Positions 1-8,027 are shown, counted from the stretch's first letter. The stretch: 12,603 nt of DNA from Ghiorsea sp. (GCA_021772875.1 JAJFLD010000176.1:1-12603); one strand, 5' to 3'. Program-made: numbers and translations. Notes: generated by a model not told the origin, from the letters alone.

Positions 1-900
1 AACAACCGCGGGGATTTAATCGTGCCGCCATTTTCTATCACCCAAGACCTTAATTACGCGTTTAACAATTCCCTTACAGCAATGCATCCTGATATGACAA
101 AGCTTCCGCTCGGCGAGCTTTTGGTGACATGGGATACGATAGAGTTAGGTGTTCGCCACGTATATATGCGCAAATTTAATTCTCTTGGTTTCGCGCTAAG
201 CTCAGCCGACCAACTCGATACCAACCAAACATATACTGTCATCAACAAAGAAGACCACGGACTTCCCGATATTGATGCAAATGCAAATGGAGATGTCGTT
301 GTAGCCTGGGGAGGGCAAAGTGATGGTTACGGTCAAATTGGCATTACTTATCGCACCTTCAATACCAATGATGTAAACAAATTACTTTTGCCTGAACAGT
401 GGCTTGTTAATCCTGCCGTACGAGGAAATAATACTTCGGCACGTGTTATGGTTGATATTGAGGATACAGGAAAAATTGCGGCAACATGGGTAGAAAAAGG
501 CGGAAATCCTGTAAGGCAGTCTTCCTATCTAAAAACATATCAACCCCGCTTAGCCTCTTGGGGAACTCCACTTCCACTCAAATACACCTCGCCTCAAGGG
601 CAGCAAGCCGTCAACGACATTACCTCAGTACCAATTTTCATAAGCCCTACTCATATTTTTGTAAGTTGGGGCAGTGCGATGCCCAATGGCAGCACTTATA
701 TTGTCGGACAAGTTGTTGATGCTAATAGTAAGGCTGTTTCACCGCCATTTGCCCTCTCATCTTCGGCGACTGCCACAGTAAAAAGGCCTGCCATTGCAGC
801 TGATCGCATACACAATCAGCATAATATATCTGTGACTTACGAAACGACGACCTTAGGAATACCTATGCAACACTCCCAGAAGATATATATTTTTCCATAA
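1..900 (+). CDS. Repeat-containing, probably exported protein (5' end missing)
   Basis: The reading frame is open from the first base, so the N-terminus lies outside the window. A GTG at 22 could serve as a start, but nothing resembling a signal peptide follows it, so I treat the gene as truncated by the window edge. The visible 299 residues contain about five repeats of roughly 60 residues. Each has a short hydrophobic strand ending in an aromatic residue (LVTW, VVAW, AATW, FVSW, SVTY), often after a G-[DEK] turn. Several continue into a Y-x-R/K-x-F/Y strand, such as YMRKFN and YRTFN. This resembles beta-rich repeat modules in bacterial surface proteins whose units read roughly GDFVVTW...YAQRFD, possibly a beta-propeller. 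There are no cysteines, catalytic motif or C-terminal sorting signal in the visible part. It ends 16 bases before the esterase gene, suggesting co-transcription. Function unknown; a role in surface or glycan binding is a guess. Confidence 0.7.
   Translation, partial: NNRGDLIVPPFSITQDLNYAFNNSLTAMHPDMTKLPLGELLVTWDTIELGVRHVYMRKFNSLGFALSSADQLDTNQTYTVINKEDHGLPDIDANANGDVVVAWGGQSDGYGQIGITYRTFNTNDVNKLLLPEQWLVNPAVRGNNTSARVMVDIEDTGKIAATWVEKGGNPVRQSSYLKTYQPRLASWGTPLPLKYTSPQGQQAVNDITSVPIFISPTHIFVSWGSAMPNGSTYIVGQVVDANSKAVSPPFALSSSATATVKRPAIAADRIHNQHNISVTYETTTLGIPMQHSQKIYIFP
112..870 (+). repeat. About five degenerate protein-level repeats of ~60 residues
   Basis: The aromatic residue closing each V-x-W-type strand is encoded at 130-132, 307-309, 487-489, 667-669 and 838-840, giving spacings of 59, 60, 60 and 57 codons. 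The DNA itself is not obviously repeated, so the duplications are old. The regular spacing supports a closed or solenoid beta fold, with further units probably upstream of the window. Confidence 0.55.
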
Positions 901-916
901 AACTTATTGGGTATTT

Positions 917-2008
917 ATGCTTAGAAGCTCTCGCTTATGGCAGGTTTCCTTATCACTGAGCTGCTGCTGCCTATTAATAAACTGCGCTCCGACAAGCGAG
1001 CCTCCAACGAGCAGCTCTCCATCGAATTTTGAGAAGCTTATTGTGGCGACGCCCCCTTCCGTGAGATGCAATGATGGCAGCCCTGTAGCATATTACTTTC
1101 AACCGGGGTCAGGAGCGGCTGTACATGATTGGATTATACACCTTGGTGGCGGGCTGCGCTGCTCATCAATAGCTGAGTGTGATTCAAAATCAAAACGAGG
1201 GTCTGATCTCATGTCCTCATACGCCTGGGCCCAAACCATCATTGGTGATGGTATTTTATCTGATCAATACAGTAACAATCCACAGTTTTCTCAAACAAAT
1301 CATGTCTACCTAAAACAATGTAGCTCTGATGGCTGGACTGGCCAAGCCCCTGTCATCAACGGCTCTTACTACTTTCAAGGGTCTAATATATTCAAGCTTA
1401 TTATAGCTGATCTAAAAACATTCCATGGATTAACGCTCGCTACACGTGTCTTATTTAGTGGCTCATCCTCTGGGTCCCAAGGCGTACTTCAGCATCTAGA
1501 CTGGCTTACCGATGCTCTGCCACAAGCACAAGTCAAAGGTGTTATTGATGCGGGTTATTTCGTCGACACATTGCCGTTGGACACAGCACTTGATAGACCC
1601 TCAACATTAGCTGTTAAGTACATAAAACTTCATCATACTTTTATTGATTTAACATGCCAATCCGCATATCCCACAAATCCAGAGCAATGCCTACTGCCTG
1701 AAAATATTATGCCCTACATCACCACACCACTTATGGTTCGTCAGTCTCTTTATGATCGTTTAATTCTGGAAAAATTTGGTTCTATTGAGCCATATTCTCC
1801 AAGTGCCATTATTTATAACACACAATATGCTGCCTTAATTAAAAATAGTATGTTAAGTTACCCCGTTATTTATTTAAATAATGATAAATCTCATAGCATC
1901 ATGGATAACAGCGCATTTTTCAAAAAGAAAATTAGATCCATTAATTTTCAAGATTACTTAAGCGACTGGTTTTATCTTAAATCAAATGTGGGCCAACTAA
2001 TCGAGTAA
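917..2008 (+). CDS. Pectinacetylesterase/Notum-family lipoprotein, putative carbohydrate or lipid esterase
   Basis: This is a 363-residue alpha/beta-hydrolase-type protein. Residues 1-22 form a signal peptide, followed by a lipobox-like LINC with Cys23 as the likely lipidated residue; Asn at -1 is uncommon. A Ser/Thr/Pro-rich linker follows to about residue 38. Family signatures are HLGGGLRC (75-82, oxyanion region), a YLKQCSSDGWTG segment (131-142), and the nucleophile elbow GSSSG (182-186) with Ser184. PLMVRQSLYD ends in Asp280, and KSHSI contains His326. By analogy with the Notum triad Ser-Asp-His, S184/D280/H326 would be catalytic. Six cysteines in the mature part (51, 82, 88, 135, 247, 258) could form disulfides, fitting an extracytoplasmic site. 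Plant and bacterial relatives remove acetyl groups from polysaccharides, while animal Notum removes a fatty acyl group from Wnt; the substrate here is unknown. The flippase gene starts one base after its stop. The Shine-Dalgarno sequence is weak. Confidence 0.8.
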   Translation: MLRSSRLWQVSLSLSCCCLLINCAPTSEPPTSSSPSNFEKLIVATPPSVRCNDGSPVAYYFQPGSGAAVHDWIIHLGGGLRCSSIAECDSKSKRGSDLMSSYAWAQTIIGDGILSDQYSNNPQFSQTNHVYLKQCSSDGWTGQAPVINGSYYFQGSNIFKLIIADLKTFHGLTLATRVLFSGSSSGSQGVLQHLDWLTDALPQAQVKGVIDAGYFVDTLPLDTALDRPSTLAVKYIKLHHTFIDLTCQSAYPTNPEQCLLPENIMPYITTPLMVRQSLYDRLILEKFGSIEPYSPSAIIYNTQYAALIKNSMLSYPVIYLNNDKSHSIMDNSAFFKKKIRSINFQDYLSDWFYLKSNVGQLIE

Positions 2009-2009
2009 C

Positions 2010-3533
2010 ATGAATATTTATAGAAATTTTTCTAGAGTAAGATCAGGCATCATTCACTTTATGTTAGGGCGCGCTGTGATGATTATATCCGCAGTTGCCG
2101 TATCACTGATGGTGATTAGAGGGTTAAATGTTGTTGAGTTTGGGCAATATGTCGCTCTCTTAGGCTTAATGCTGGTTCTTAGTTTAATAAGCGATATGGG
2201 TATCAGTCGCATCCAGCCTCGATTCTTACCTGAGTTATTTGTGGCTAAAAACTTCCATGGCCTTATCTCATTAATTCGTGGCGTAGCGTGGGCAAGAGCA
2301 AGCCTACATGGTCTTATTTTACTCCTCGTATGGCTGCTCTCCCCCATATGGACACACTGGTTAAATATTAATCTTAATCCCGATGTGTTATTACCATTTA
2401 TCATTTACACTTTTTTTTACGCACTCAACGCTCAAACCCAACGTACATTGCAAGTTTTACTGATGCAGAAACAATCAGCGAAACTTGTATCCTTCGAGTG
2501 GCTCTTAAAAGTCACCTTGTTATTTGGATTATATCAGGGTGCAGATAGTTTTATTTTGGCAGATATTTTTTGGATACAAGCTGCCGTGACATGCCTTGCA
2601 TTCATCATTGGTCAAGGCATCTTATGGGTAAAAGGCAACAAGTTAGACTTTGAAAATGAGACACCTAAAACAACACCTGAAAACATTAAAAACATAACCC
2701 AGTTTGGATTAAAAAACTGGTTGCAAAGTTTGATGGGGGTTCCGCTGACTCCGGGTGCTGCTCGTTTGTTCATTGCAACCTTTGCCGGCGCCATTTCAGC
2801 TGCACACTTAGGTTTTGCATACACGATGATGCAGTTAATGCAGAGGGTATTACCATCTAAAATGATTATGCAAGCCATTGAGCCCGTATATATTGCGCGC
2901 TACCGAGAATCTGGTGATTTTAAAGAATTGAATAACATGGCTTCTCTGGTCCTCAAGCTTAATTATTTCATATTATTACCCCTATTGGTTTGGTTTCCTC
3001 TTGGCTCGGCAGGCGTACTTGATTGGGTTTCAGCAGGAAAATATTCGGATGCAGGCTGGATAGTAGCCGCCTTAATTTTTATTTTTATGCTTGAGAACCA
3101 CAGGATGGCACTGCAGGTGTTGAGTAATGCTGTAGATCAAAGTTGGTTATTGGTAAAAAGCAATTTCTGGGCAAATGTTTTGCTACCCTTTTATATTGGC
3201 TTTATCGCACTGTGGGACATCATGGGGTTATTGGTTGGGCTAGCCATGATTTCAGCATTTCGTAACACCTATCTCATCCATCAATTACGCAAAAATAGTT
3301 TCAATTACCTTCAAGATTGGGCTTTCTTCAGCAGAATGATATTATCTGCCTGCTTTGCAACAGCAGCCTTGTTTTTACTCACGCCACACTTGGCTGACCT
3401 TTCTGGCAGCCTTATAAGTTTAGCTACAAGCGCCTTTATATTTTATGCCTCGGGTTTGCTGTTCAAGTTTTTTAACACGCAAGAACGTGCCTTAATGAAC
3501 AAGACCCTTGGCAAGAAGTTATTTTTTTGGTAA
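2010..3533 (+). CDS. Wzx-like polysaccharide flippase (MOP superfamily, oligosaccharide transporter)
   Basis: This 507-residue protein is hydrophobic along most of its length, with about 12-14 predicted membrane segments, matching the usual Wzx/RfbX/MATE-like size. The N-terminal region carries typical flippase features: a first helix at about 20-37, VxEFGQY at 42-47, and a SDMGISR turn at 61-67. A hydrophilic loop around 208-230 separates the two halves, and the second half begins with an FGLKNWLQ-type segment near 232. Family members flip undecaprenyl-pyrophosphate-linked repeat units across the inner membrane for O-antigen, capsule or exopolysaccharide assembly. The start lies one base after the esterase stop with only a weak Shine-Dalgarno, so translational coupling is likely. 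Two T-runs lie in the gene: T8 at 2411-2418 and T7 immediately before the final TGG-TAA. A role in teichuronic-type or other lipid-linked sugar export cannot be separated by sequence alone. Confidence 0.85.
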   Translation: MNIYRNFSRVRSGIIHFMLGRAVMIISAVAVSLMVIRGLNVVEFGQYVALLGLMLVLSLISDMGISRIQPRFLPELFVAKNFHGLISLIRGVAWARASLHGLILLLVWLLSPIWTHWLNINLNPDVLLPFIIYTFFYALNAQTQRTLQVLLMQKQSAKLVSFEWLLKVTLLFGLYQGADSFILADIFWIQAAVTCLAFIIGQGILWVKGNKLDFENETPKTTPENIKNITQFGLKNWLQSLMGVPLTPGAARLFIATFAGAISAAHLGFAYTMMQLMQRVLPSKMIMQAIEPVYIARYRESGDFKELNNMASLVLKLNYFILLPLLVWFPLGSAGVLDWVSAGKYSDAGWIVAALIFIFMLENHRMALQVLSNAVDQSWLLVKSNFWANVLLPFYIGFIALWDIMGLLVGLAMISAFRNTYLIHQLRKNSFNYLQDWAFFSRMILSACFATAALFLLTPHLADLSGSLISLATSAFIFYASGLLFKFFNTQERALMNKTLGKKLFFW

Positions 3534-3562
3534 AGCCTGATACCATTCACCCTTATTAAAAT

Positions 3563-3590
3563 TTTACACTTAAAATAACTACGCTATTTA
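3563..3590 (+). promoter_or_regulatory. Possible sigma70-type promoter upstream of the glycoside hydrolase
   Basis: In the AT-rich 100-base gap after the flippase gene, TTTACA (3563-3568) and TATTTA (3585-3590) lie 16 bases apart, resembling -35 and -10 boxes, about 44 bases before the next start codon. The -10 match is only partial and such boxes are common in AT-rich DNA, so this is a candidate for an internal promoter, not a firm call. I see no terminator hairpin in the same gap. Confidence 0.3.
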
Positions 3591-3620
3591 AAATACATAG
3601 ATTATTTTATTATATCTCCA

Positions 3621-3625
3621 AGAGG
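3621..3625 (+). promoter_or_regulatory. Ribosome binding site AGAGG supporting the start at 3634
   Basis: AGAGG ends 8 bases before ATG 3634, ideal spacing, which favours this ATG over the in-frame ATG at 3643. Confidence 0.6.
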
Positions 3626-3633
3626 CACTCTCA

Positions 3634-5838
3634 ATGTTAGATATGACCACCATAAAAAAACAAATTCTCGTTTTACTGGCCTTAACTTTTAGCAGCGGGC
3701 AAATTTTCGCTGAGGATTGGTTGCCGGTCAAAGATGTGGATTTAAGGATCCAAGAAAACAGCGCTTTAGATTTTTCCAAAATGTTTCCTGTCTATACCAT
3801 CAGTGAATCAAACCGTTTACAAACCACGGCGGATGGCCACCTTGGCAACAATCAGGGCACAAGTCAGCGCATGTTTTGTGCCGTTGAATCGTTCATCAAA
3901 CCCCGTGGGGGATTCCCCAACAAAGCGGATGCCGATGATTTAGCAACAGAACTACACCGTCGTGGTTACAACTTTGTTCGCTTACACATGCTCGATATGG
4001 CTTTGATGGCAGGTGCGACAAAAGACTTTGGCTTCAACGAAAAAGAAATGGATAAGATGTTTTATTTGATTTCAGCTTTGCAGAAAAAAGGACTCTACAT
4101 TGAGCTTGATGCAGAATCCTCATGGAATGGTGGATACAGCGACGTTCATTTTCCATTCCAAAAAGGGAAACATGCAATGCAGCTCGAGGTTTACCTTAGT
4201 GCTAGCGAAAGGGAACACTGGAAACAATTGGTAAAAGCACTCCTGATGAGAAAAAACCCTTACACAGGTTTACCATTATTGCATGACCCAAGCATTGCGC
4301 TGATTACCTTGATTAATGAAATGGGATTTTACAAACAATTAAGGAAATTTGACCTTAAATCCAAGTTATACCCGCAAAAAACGTCCCAACGCCTTGATAC
4401 AGCATACCAAACTTGGTTGCAGAAAAAATATTCCACAGTCAATGCATTACAAAAATCTTGGGGCTTGTTATCACCTGATAGCTTTGCTGATGTTACTTAC
4501 ACATTTGAACCCAATACAGCCACGCAACAAGCTGATTTAACCGCATTTATTTATGAGACTGAAGTTGTTGTACAACAAGAAATGATTGATTTTCTGCGCA
4601 ACTTAGGATTTAAAGGCTTGATTACAAATTTAAACTCCAGCAAAGAAATCCTCTCTGGCTCAGCTCGGAATCAATTGGACGTGGTGACCCTACATGCCTA
4701 CCATGACCACCCTCGCAAAGAGAACACGGGCAACGGCAAATCTTCGCCTGCACGCCGTCAAAACAATTCAAGTTCCATTAGCGACCAATTACAATATGCT
4801 CGTCAAATTAGCCCTAATAGGCTAAAAGACAAACCCTTTATCGTTGATGAATACAACCACCCTTTCCCAAACCCTTGGCGCAGAGAGGCTGGCATTGTTT
4901 TCCCTGCTTTTGCGGCATTTAATGACTGGGATGGAATATGTCGTTTTGTGAATCCTGTACACCTCGCGTATAAGCAAACAAATGATATGAATGCCATGAT
5001 AAGTGCATTTAACGTCGGCATGGATCCTATTGCCAGAGCTGGCGAAGTATTGTCAGCATTATTGTTTCGTAGAGGCGATGTAGATGTTGCCCGCTGGCAA
5101 GCAGAGTTAATCATGAATCAAAAAGCACTGATGCAAAAAGATATCAATGAGGCATGGCCAGATGCCATATCTTCATTAAGTTTAAGTATGGCCCTTTCAA
5201 GCTCTTGGCAAGATAAACTCGCCACACAGGTCAACTTCACTTCGCCAGATGCGAAGGTAATCGCTGTGCCCATAAACAAAGTCTTATCCGACCAAGAGGG
5301 TACTCTAAATAAGATCATGGGGCGCAAACACCAAATTTCAGGTGAAACTGATATGGGAGATCACATAAAATTTTGGCCTGATAAAAAAACATTTATAGTG
5401 TCTTCCAAGCGCACAATTGCAGCAGTGTTTTCAGATGTTGACACCACATTGACTGTAAGTTCTGTTCAATTGTCTAACATTCATGCTGCTGGTTTAGTTT
5501 CAATTTCATCACTGGATGAGCAGGCTGTCTCCAAGAGCAGTCGTTTGTTGCTCACCTTTTTGACTGATGCTCAAAATACAGGTATGGAATTCTCAGCTGA
5601 TAAGAAAGTATTAGAGCAGCATGGTAGACTTCCTGTAAAAATTCTTCATGGAAACCTTTCAGTGTCTATGAACCACGATAAAGCTTTAAAATTATATGCC
5701 TTAAACCTAAGGGGGGATCGCATCAAAGAACTGCCCACACAATACAAAGACCATAAAATATCATTCCATTTAGATAATCAAATAAAAGAATGGGGGCCTG
5801 TCGTATTTTTTGAACTGGCTTCAGAAAAGGTGCACTAA
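3634..5838 (+). CDS. Secreted TIM-barrel glycoside hydrolase (clan GH-A-like)
   Basis: This is a 734-residue protein. Residues 1-26 are a Sec signal peptide (KK, hydrophobic core, cleavage after QIFA). The catalytic barrel spans about 50-480. Clan GH-A hallmarks are visible: FVRLHMLD (114-121, strand 2 region), LYIELDAESSW (154-164), and LITLINE (223-229) with an Asn228-Glu229 pair as probable acid/base. An LHAYHDH segment follows (353-359), and then PFIVDEYNH (401-409) with Glu406 as probable nucleophile. A WLxKKY...LxxxWG segment (261-277) resembles a helix common in GH42/GH5-like enzymes. The C-terminal part, about 500-734, is beta-rich and resembles an accessory sandwich domain. I cannot assign a GH family or substrate. 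In exopolysaccharide loci such hydrolases (for example PslG, GH39) act in the periplasm on the locus's own polymer, a plausible role here. The sulfotransferase follows after 3 bases in the same frame. Confidence 0.8.
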   Translation: MLDMTTIKKQILVLLALTFSSGQIFAEDWLPVKDVDLRIQENSALDFSKMFPVYTISESNRLQTTADGHLGNNQGTSQRMFCAVESFIKPRGGFPNKADADDLATELHRRGYNFVRLHMLDMALMAGATKDFGFNEKEMDKMFYLISALQKKGLYIELDAESSWNGGYSDVHFPFQKGKHAMQLEVYLSASEREHWKQLVKALLMRKNPYTGLPLLHDPSIALITLINEMGFYKQLRKFDLKSKLYPQKTSQRLDTAYQTWLQKKYSTVNALQKSWGLLSPDSFADVTYTFEPNTATQQADLTAFIYETEVVVQQEMIDFLRNLGFKGLITNLNSSKEILSGSARNQLDVVTLHAYHDHPRKENTGNGKSSPARRQNNSSSISDQLQYARQISPNRLKDKPFIVDEYNHPFPNPWRREAGIVFPAFAAFNDWDGICRFVNPVHLAYKQTNDMNAMISAFNVGMDPIARAGEVLSALLFRRGDVDVARWQAELIMNQKALMQKDINEAWPDAISSLSLSMALSSSWQDKLATQVNFTSPDAKVIAVPINKVLSDQEGTLNKIMGRKHQISGETDMGDHIKFWPDKKTFIVSSKRTIAAVFSDVDTTLTVSSVQLSNIHAAGLVSISSLDEQAVSKSSRLLLTFLTDAQNTGMEFSADKKVLEQHGRLPVKILHGNLSVSMNHDKALKLYALNLRGDRIKELPTQYKDHKISFHLDNQIKEWGPVVFFELASEKVH

Positions 5839-5841
5839 ACG

Positions 5842-6720
5842 ATGGCAACCAGGACTTTTTCACAACAAACATTGGATCATTTAAGCTTTGTCGATTCATC
5901 TGGTATCTCTTGCACCCAAACTTATACCATACCTGATTTTCTTCTGATTGGCCCACAACGAACAGGGACGACATGGTTATCACGCCATCTGGTTTTACAT
6001 CCAGAAATATTTATCCCCGCTGAAAAAGAGCTCTATTACTTTAACTACTTAAAAGAAGGCTCAGGAAACCTCTTTCAATCCACCAAACTTACTTGGTATT
6101 TGAAAAAATTTAATCCTCATTTTGCAGATTTCATTCGTTTGAATGCCATGAACATTAAAATGATGCGCAGTCTACCCAAGCAATCTTTAAACTGGGCACA
6201 ATATAAAAAAGGACGCGTATTTGGAGAAGCCACTGCTTCTTATGCTGCAATGGATTCCTCTTTAATTTCTGAACTCTTGCAGATTGCACCCAATGTTAAA
6301 ATTATTATGATGGTTAGAGATCCAGTGGCACGTGCGTGGTCGCATGCTAAAAAGGACTTACTCAAAGCAACTGGCAAAAAACTTGATGAAGTTTCTTTTG
6401 AGGTCTTTGCAGAATTTTATCAGCGTGATTACCAGGTGCGTTGTGGGCAGTTTCAAGAAATGATTAACCTGTGGCAAAACCATGTAGGGCATCAAAATTT
6501 TTTGCTTCAAAAATTCAGTGATATTGCATCTCAACCTGAAGTTATCTTTGATGAGGTCTGTCGCTTCATAGGGGTTGAACCCATGGGCCATCAGCTGGTG
6601 AGCAAGGGCCGCATAGTCAATCCCACGGCGAAAAATAGCCTGCCGCCAGAACATGCAGAATTATTAAATGCATTATTTTCGCAAGAAAAAGCTTTCTTAC
6701 ATGATCGTGGCCTACTGTAG
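5842..6720 (+). CDS. PAPS-dependent sulfotransferase, putative glycan or lipid sulfation
   Basis: This 292-residue cytoplasmic protein has the usual length and motif order of single-domain carbohydrate-type sulfotransferases. The 5'-phosphosulfate loop is IGPQRTGTTWL (36-46), where Arg40 takes the place of the Lys found in many relatives. The EKELYYF segment (61-67) matches the K-E motif of heparan-type enzymes, whose Glu is the catalytic base, so Glu63 is the best candidate. GEATASY (128-134) and the 3'-phosphate site MVRDPVARAWSH (157-168, Arg159 and Ser167) complete the PAPS site. The family moves sulfate from 3'-phosphoadenosine-5'-phosphosulfate to a hydroxyl or amine. Between the flippase, hydrolase and glycosyltransferases, the likely acceptor is the sugar unit or glycolipid made here. 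An in-frame stop (5836-5838) lies directly upstream, leaving ATG 5842 as the only sensible start. An AGG about 11 bases upstream may be the ribosome site. Confidence 0.88.
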   Translation: MATRTFSQQTLDHLSFVDSSGISCTQTYTIPDFLLIGPQRTGTTWLSRHLVLHPEIFIPAEKELYYFNYLKEGSGNLFQSTKLTWYLKKFNPHFADFIRLNAMNIKMMRSLPKQSLNWAQYKKGRVFGEATASYAAMDSSLISELLQIAPNVKIIMMVRDPVARAWSHAKKDLLKATGKKLDEVSFEVFAEFYQRDYQVRCGQFQEMINLWQNHVGHQNFLLQKFSDIASQPEVIFDEVCRFIGVEPMGHQLVSKGRIVNPTAKNSLPPEHAELLNALFSQEKAFLHDRGLL

Positions 6721-6726
6721 TTTATA

Positions 6727-6764
6727 ATGTTGTTTTTTCTACGGCTTAACTTTGCAAACAACAT
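6727..6764. repeat. Perfect 9-base inverted repeat between sulfotransferase and glycosyltransferase genes
   Basis: ATGTTGTTT (6727-6735) and AAACAACAT (6756-6764) are exact reverse complements separated by 20 bases. The stem is AT-rich, the loop is long and no T-run follows, so it is not a convincing intrinsic terminator. It could be a weak RNA hairpin in the 71-base spacer or an operator half-site pair. Confidence 0.35.
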
Positions 6765-6778
6765 ACTCTCCCTGAGTG

Positions 6779-6784
6779 AAGAGG
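6779..6784 (+). promoter_or_regulatory. Ribosome binding site AAGAGG for the GTG start at 6792
   Basis: AAGAGG ends 7 bases before GTG 6792. An in-frame TGA at 6777-6779 closes the frame upstream, so this GTG is the only start that retains the N-terminal glycosyltransferase motif. Confidence 0.65.
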
Positions 6785-6791
6785 TTCTATC

Positions 6792-8027
6792 GTGCCCACT
6801 ATCTTAAGTGTAAACAATTATTTCTATAGGCGTGGTGGCGCAGAAGTTGTGTTTCAAGAACAAAATGCATTGCTCACCTCAATAGGCTGGCAAGTTATTC
6901 CATTTGCAATGACACACACTAAAAATGACCCCTCTGACTTTTCAAGTGGCTTTGTGGATGAACTTGAATTTGGAGAAAACTACGGCTTCATGAAAAAGCT
7001 ATTTTTGGCATCCAAAACCATTTATTCATTTGAAGCCCGAAAAAAAATACGCAAAATCATCCATACTTATAAACCACAAATTGCGCATTTACACAATGTT
7101 TACCACCATATTTCACCATCAATCTTATCTGAGTTAAAGCAACAGCATGTCCCTATTGTCATGACCCTGCATGATTTAAAAATTGCTTGCCCTGCCTACA
7201 AAATGCTGACTCATGACGGCGTATGTGAACGTTGCAAATCTGGCAACCTCTTGCCTATCATTAAAAACAAATGTATCAAAAACTCATTGGCATTAAGCAG
7301 CCTTATCTTTCTTGAGAGTTCTGTTCATCGCATGCTTGGTTTATACCAACAAGTAGATCGGTTTATTGTCCCCAGTCACTTTTACCTGGAAAAGCTGGTT
7401 GAATGGGGATGGCCTAGAGAAAAACTTACCTACATTCCTAATTGCATTGATGCATCGCAATTCCAGCTTAGTTCCACGGCTGGCAATTCTTTTGTTTATT
7501 TTGGCCGATTGTCCGAAGAAAAAGGTATTCTGACATTACTTAAAGCTGCAGCAAAAGCCTCCGTACGTGTAGATATCATTGGCGAAGGTGAGCTGTCTGC
7601 GCAAGCTCGCCAGTTGGCGGATACACTTGGGGTAGATGCATGTTTTCATGGCTACCAAAGAGGTGAATCATTATATACAATTATTCAATCTGCCAGAGCT
7701 GTTGTTTTACCCTCTGAATGGTATGAAAATGCGCCAATTTCGATATTAGAAGCTTACGCCTTAGGCAAACCTGTTATTGGCGCTAATATTGGCGGCATTC
7801 CCGAAATGATAAAAGAAGGCGTTACAGGTGCTCTTTTTCCTTCTGCTGATAGTGAAGCATTAGCTTCTATACTCAAAGATTTTTCTCTGCTGTCACAAGA
7901 CAAACTCACTGAAATGGGTTATTGTGCTCGCCAATGGGTTGACAAGTCTTTTTCTACTCAAAACTACAAAGAATCCCTTTTAAAACTTTATACTGAATTA
8001 GGAGTTGATGATGCTGAAACAAAATAA
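6792..8027 (+). CDS. GT4-family glycosyltransferase
   Basis: This 411-residue retaining GT-B glycosyltransferase uses a GTG start. The N-terminal Rossmann domain opens with LSVNNYFYRRGGAE (5-18), the usual acceptor-side glycine loop, and contains HLHNVYHH (99-106) and HDLKIACP (127-134). The C-terminal donor domain has FVYFGRLSEEKG (234-245), DIIGEGEL (261-268), and the E-x7-E motif ENAPISILE (Glu312, Glu320), followed by GGIPEMI (334-340), which contacts the nucleotide sugar. Four cysteines, C133, C145, C148 and C161, cluster in the N-terminal domain; similar clusters occur in a GT4 subgroup and may bind metal or be structural. The donor and acceptor sugars cannot be read from the sequence. 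It probably adds a sugar to the lipid-linked unit on the cytoplasmic face of the membrane. Its 3' end overlaps the next glycosyltransferase gene. Confidence 0.9.
   Translation: MPTILSVNNYFYRRGGAEVVFQEQNALLTSIGWQVIPFAMTHTKNDPSDFSSGFVDELEFGENYGFMKKLFLASKTIYSFEARKKIRKIIHTYKPQIAHLHNVYHHISPSILSELKQQHVPIVMTLHDLKIACPAYKMLTHDGVCERCKSGNLLPIIKNKCIKNSLALSSLIFLESSVHRMLGLYQQVDRFIVPSHFYLEKLVEWGWPREKLTYIPNCIDASQFQLSSTAGNSFVYFGRLSEEKGILTLLKAAAKASVRVDIIGEGELSAQARQLADTLGVDACFHGYQRGESLYTIIQSARAVVLPSEWYENAPISILEAYALGKPVIGANIGGIPEMIKEGVTGALFPSADSEALASILKDFSLLSQDKLTEMGYCARQWVDKSFSTQNYKESLLKLYTELGVDDAETK
8000..8004 (+). promoter_or_regulatory. Ribosome binding site AGGAG inside the previous gene, setting the start at 8011
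   Basis: AGGAG ends 6 bases before ATG 8011 and only 3 before ATG 8008. TTG 8005 directly abuts it. Spacing therefore favours 8011. The site lies within the last codons of the upstream glycosyltransferase gene. Confidence 0.65.

Noticed and set aside
2054..2404. A 116-codon minus-strand reading frame
   Set aside because: It is entirely antisense to the well-supported flippase, and its translation has no recognisable motif.
4803..5114. A 103-codon minus-strand reading frame
   Set aside because: It is antisense to the glycoside hydrolase barrel, with no own ribosome site or family motif seen.
6718..6791. Intrinsic terminator after the sulfotransferase gene
   Set aside because: The inverted repeat there is AT-rich, has a 20-base loop and no T-run on the 3' side.
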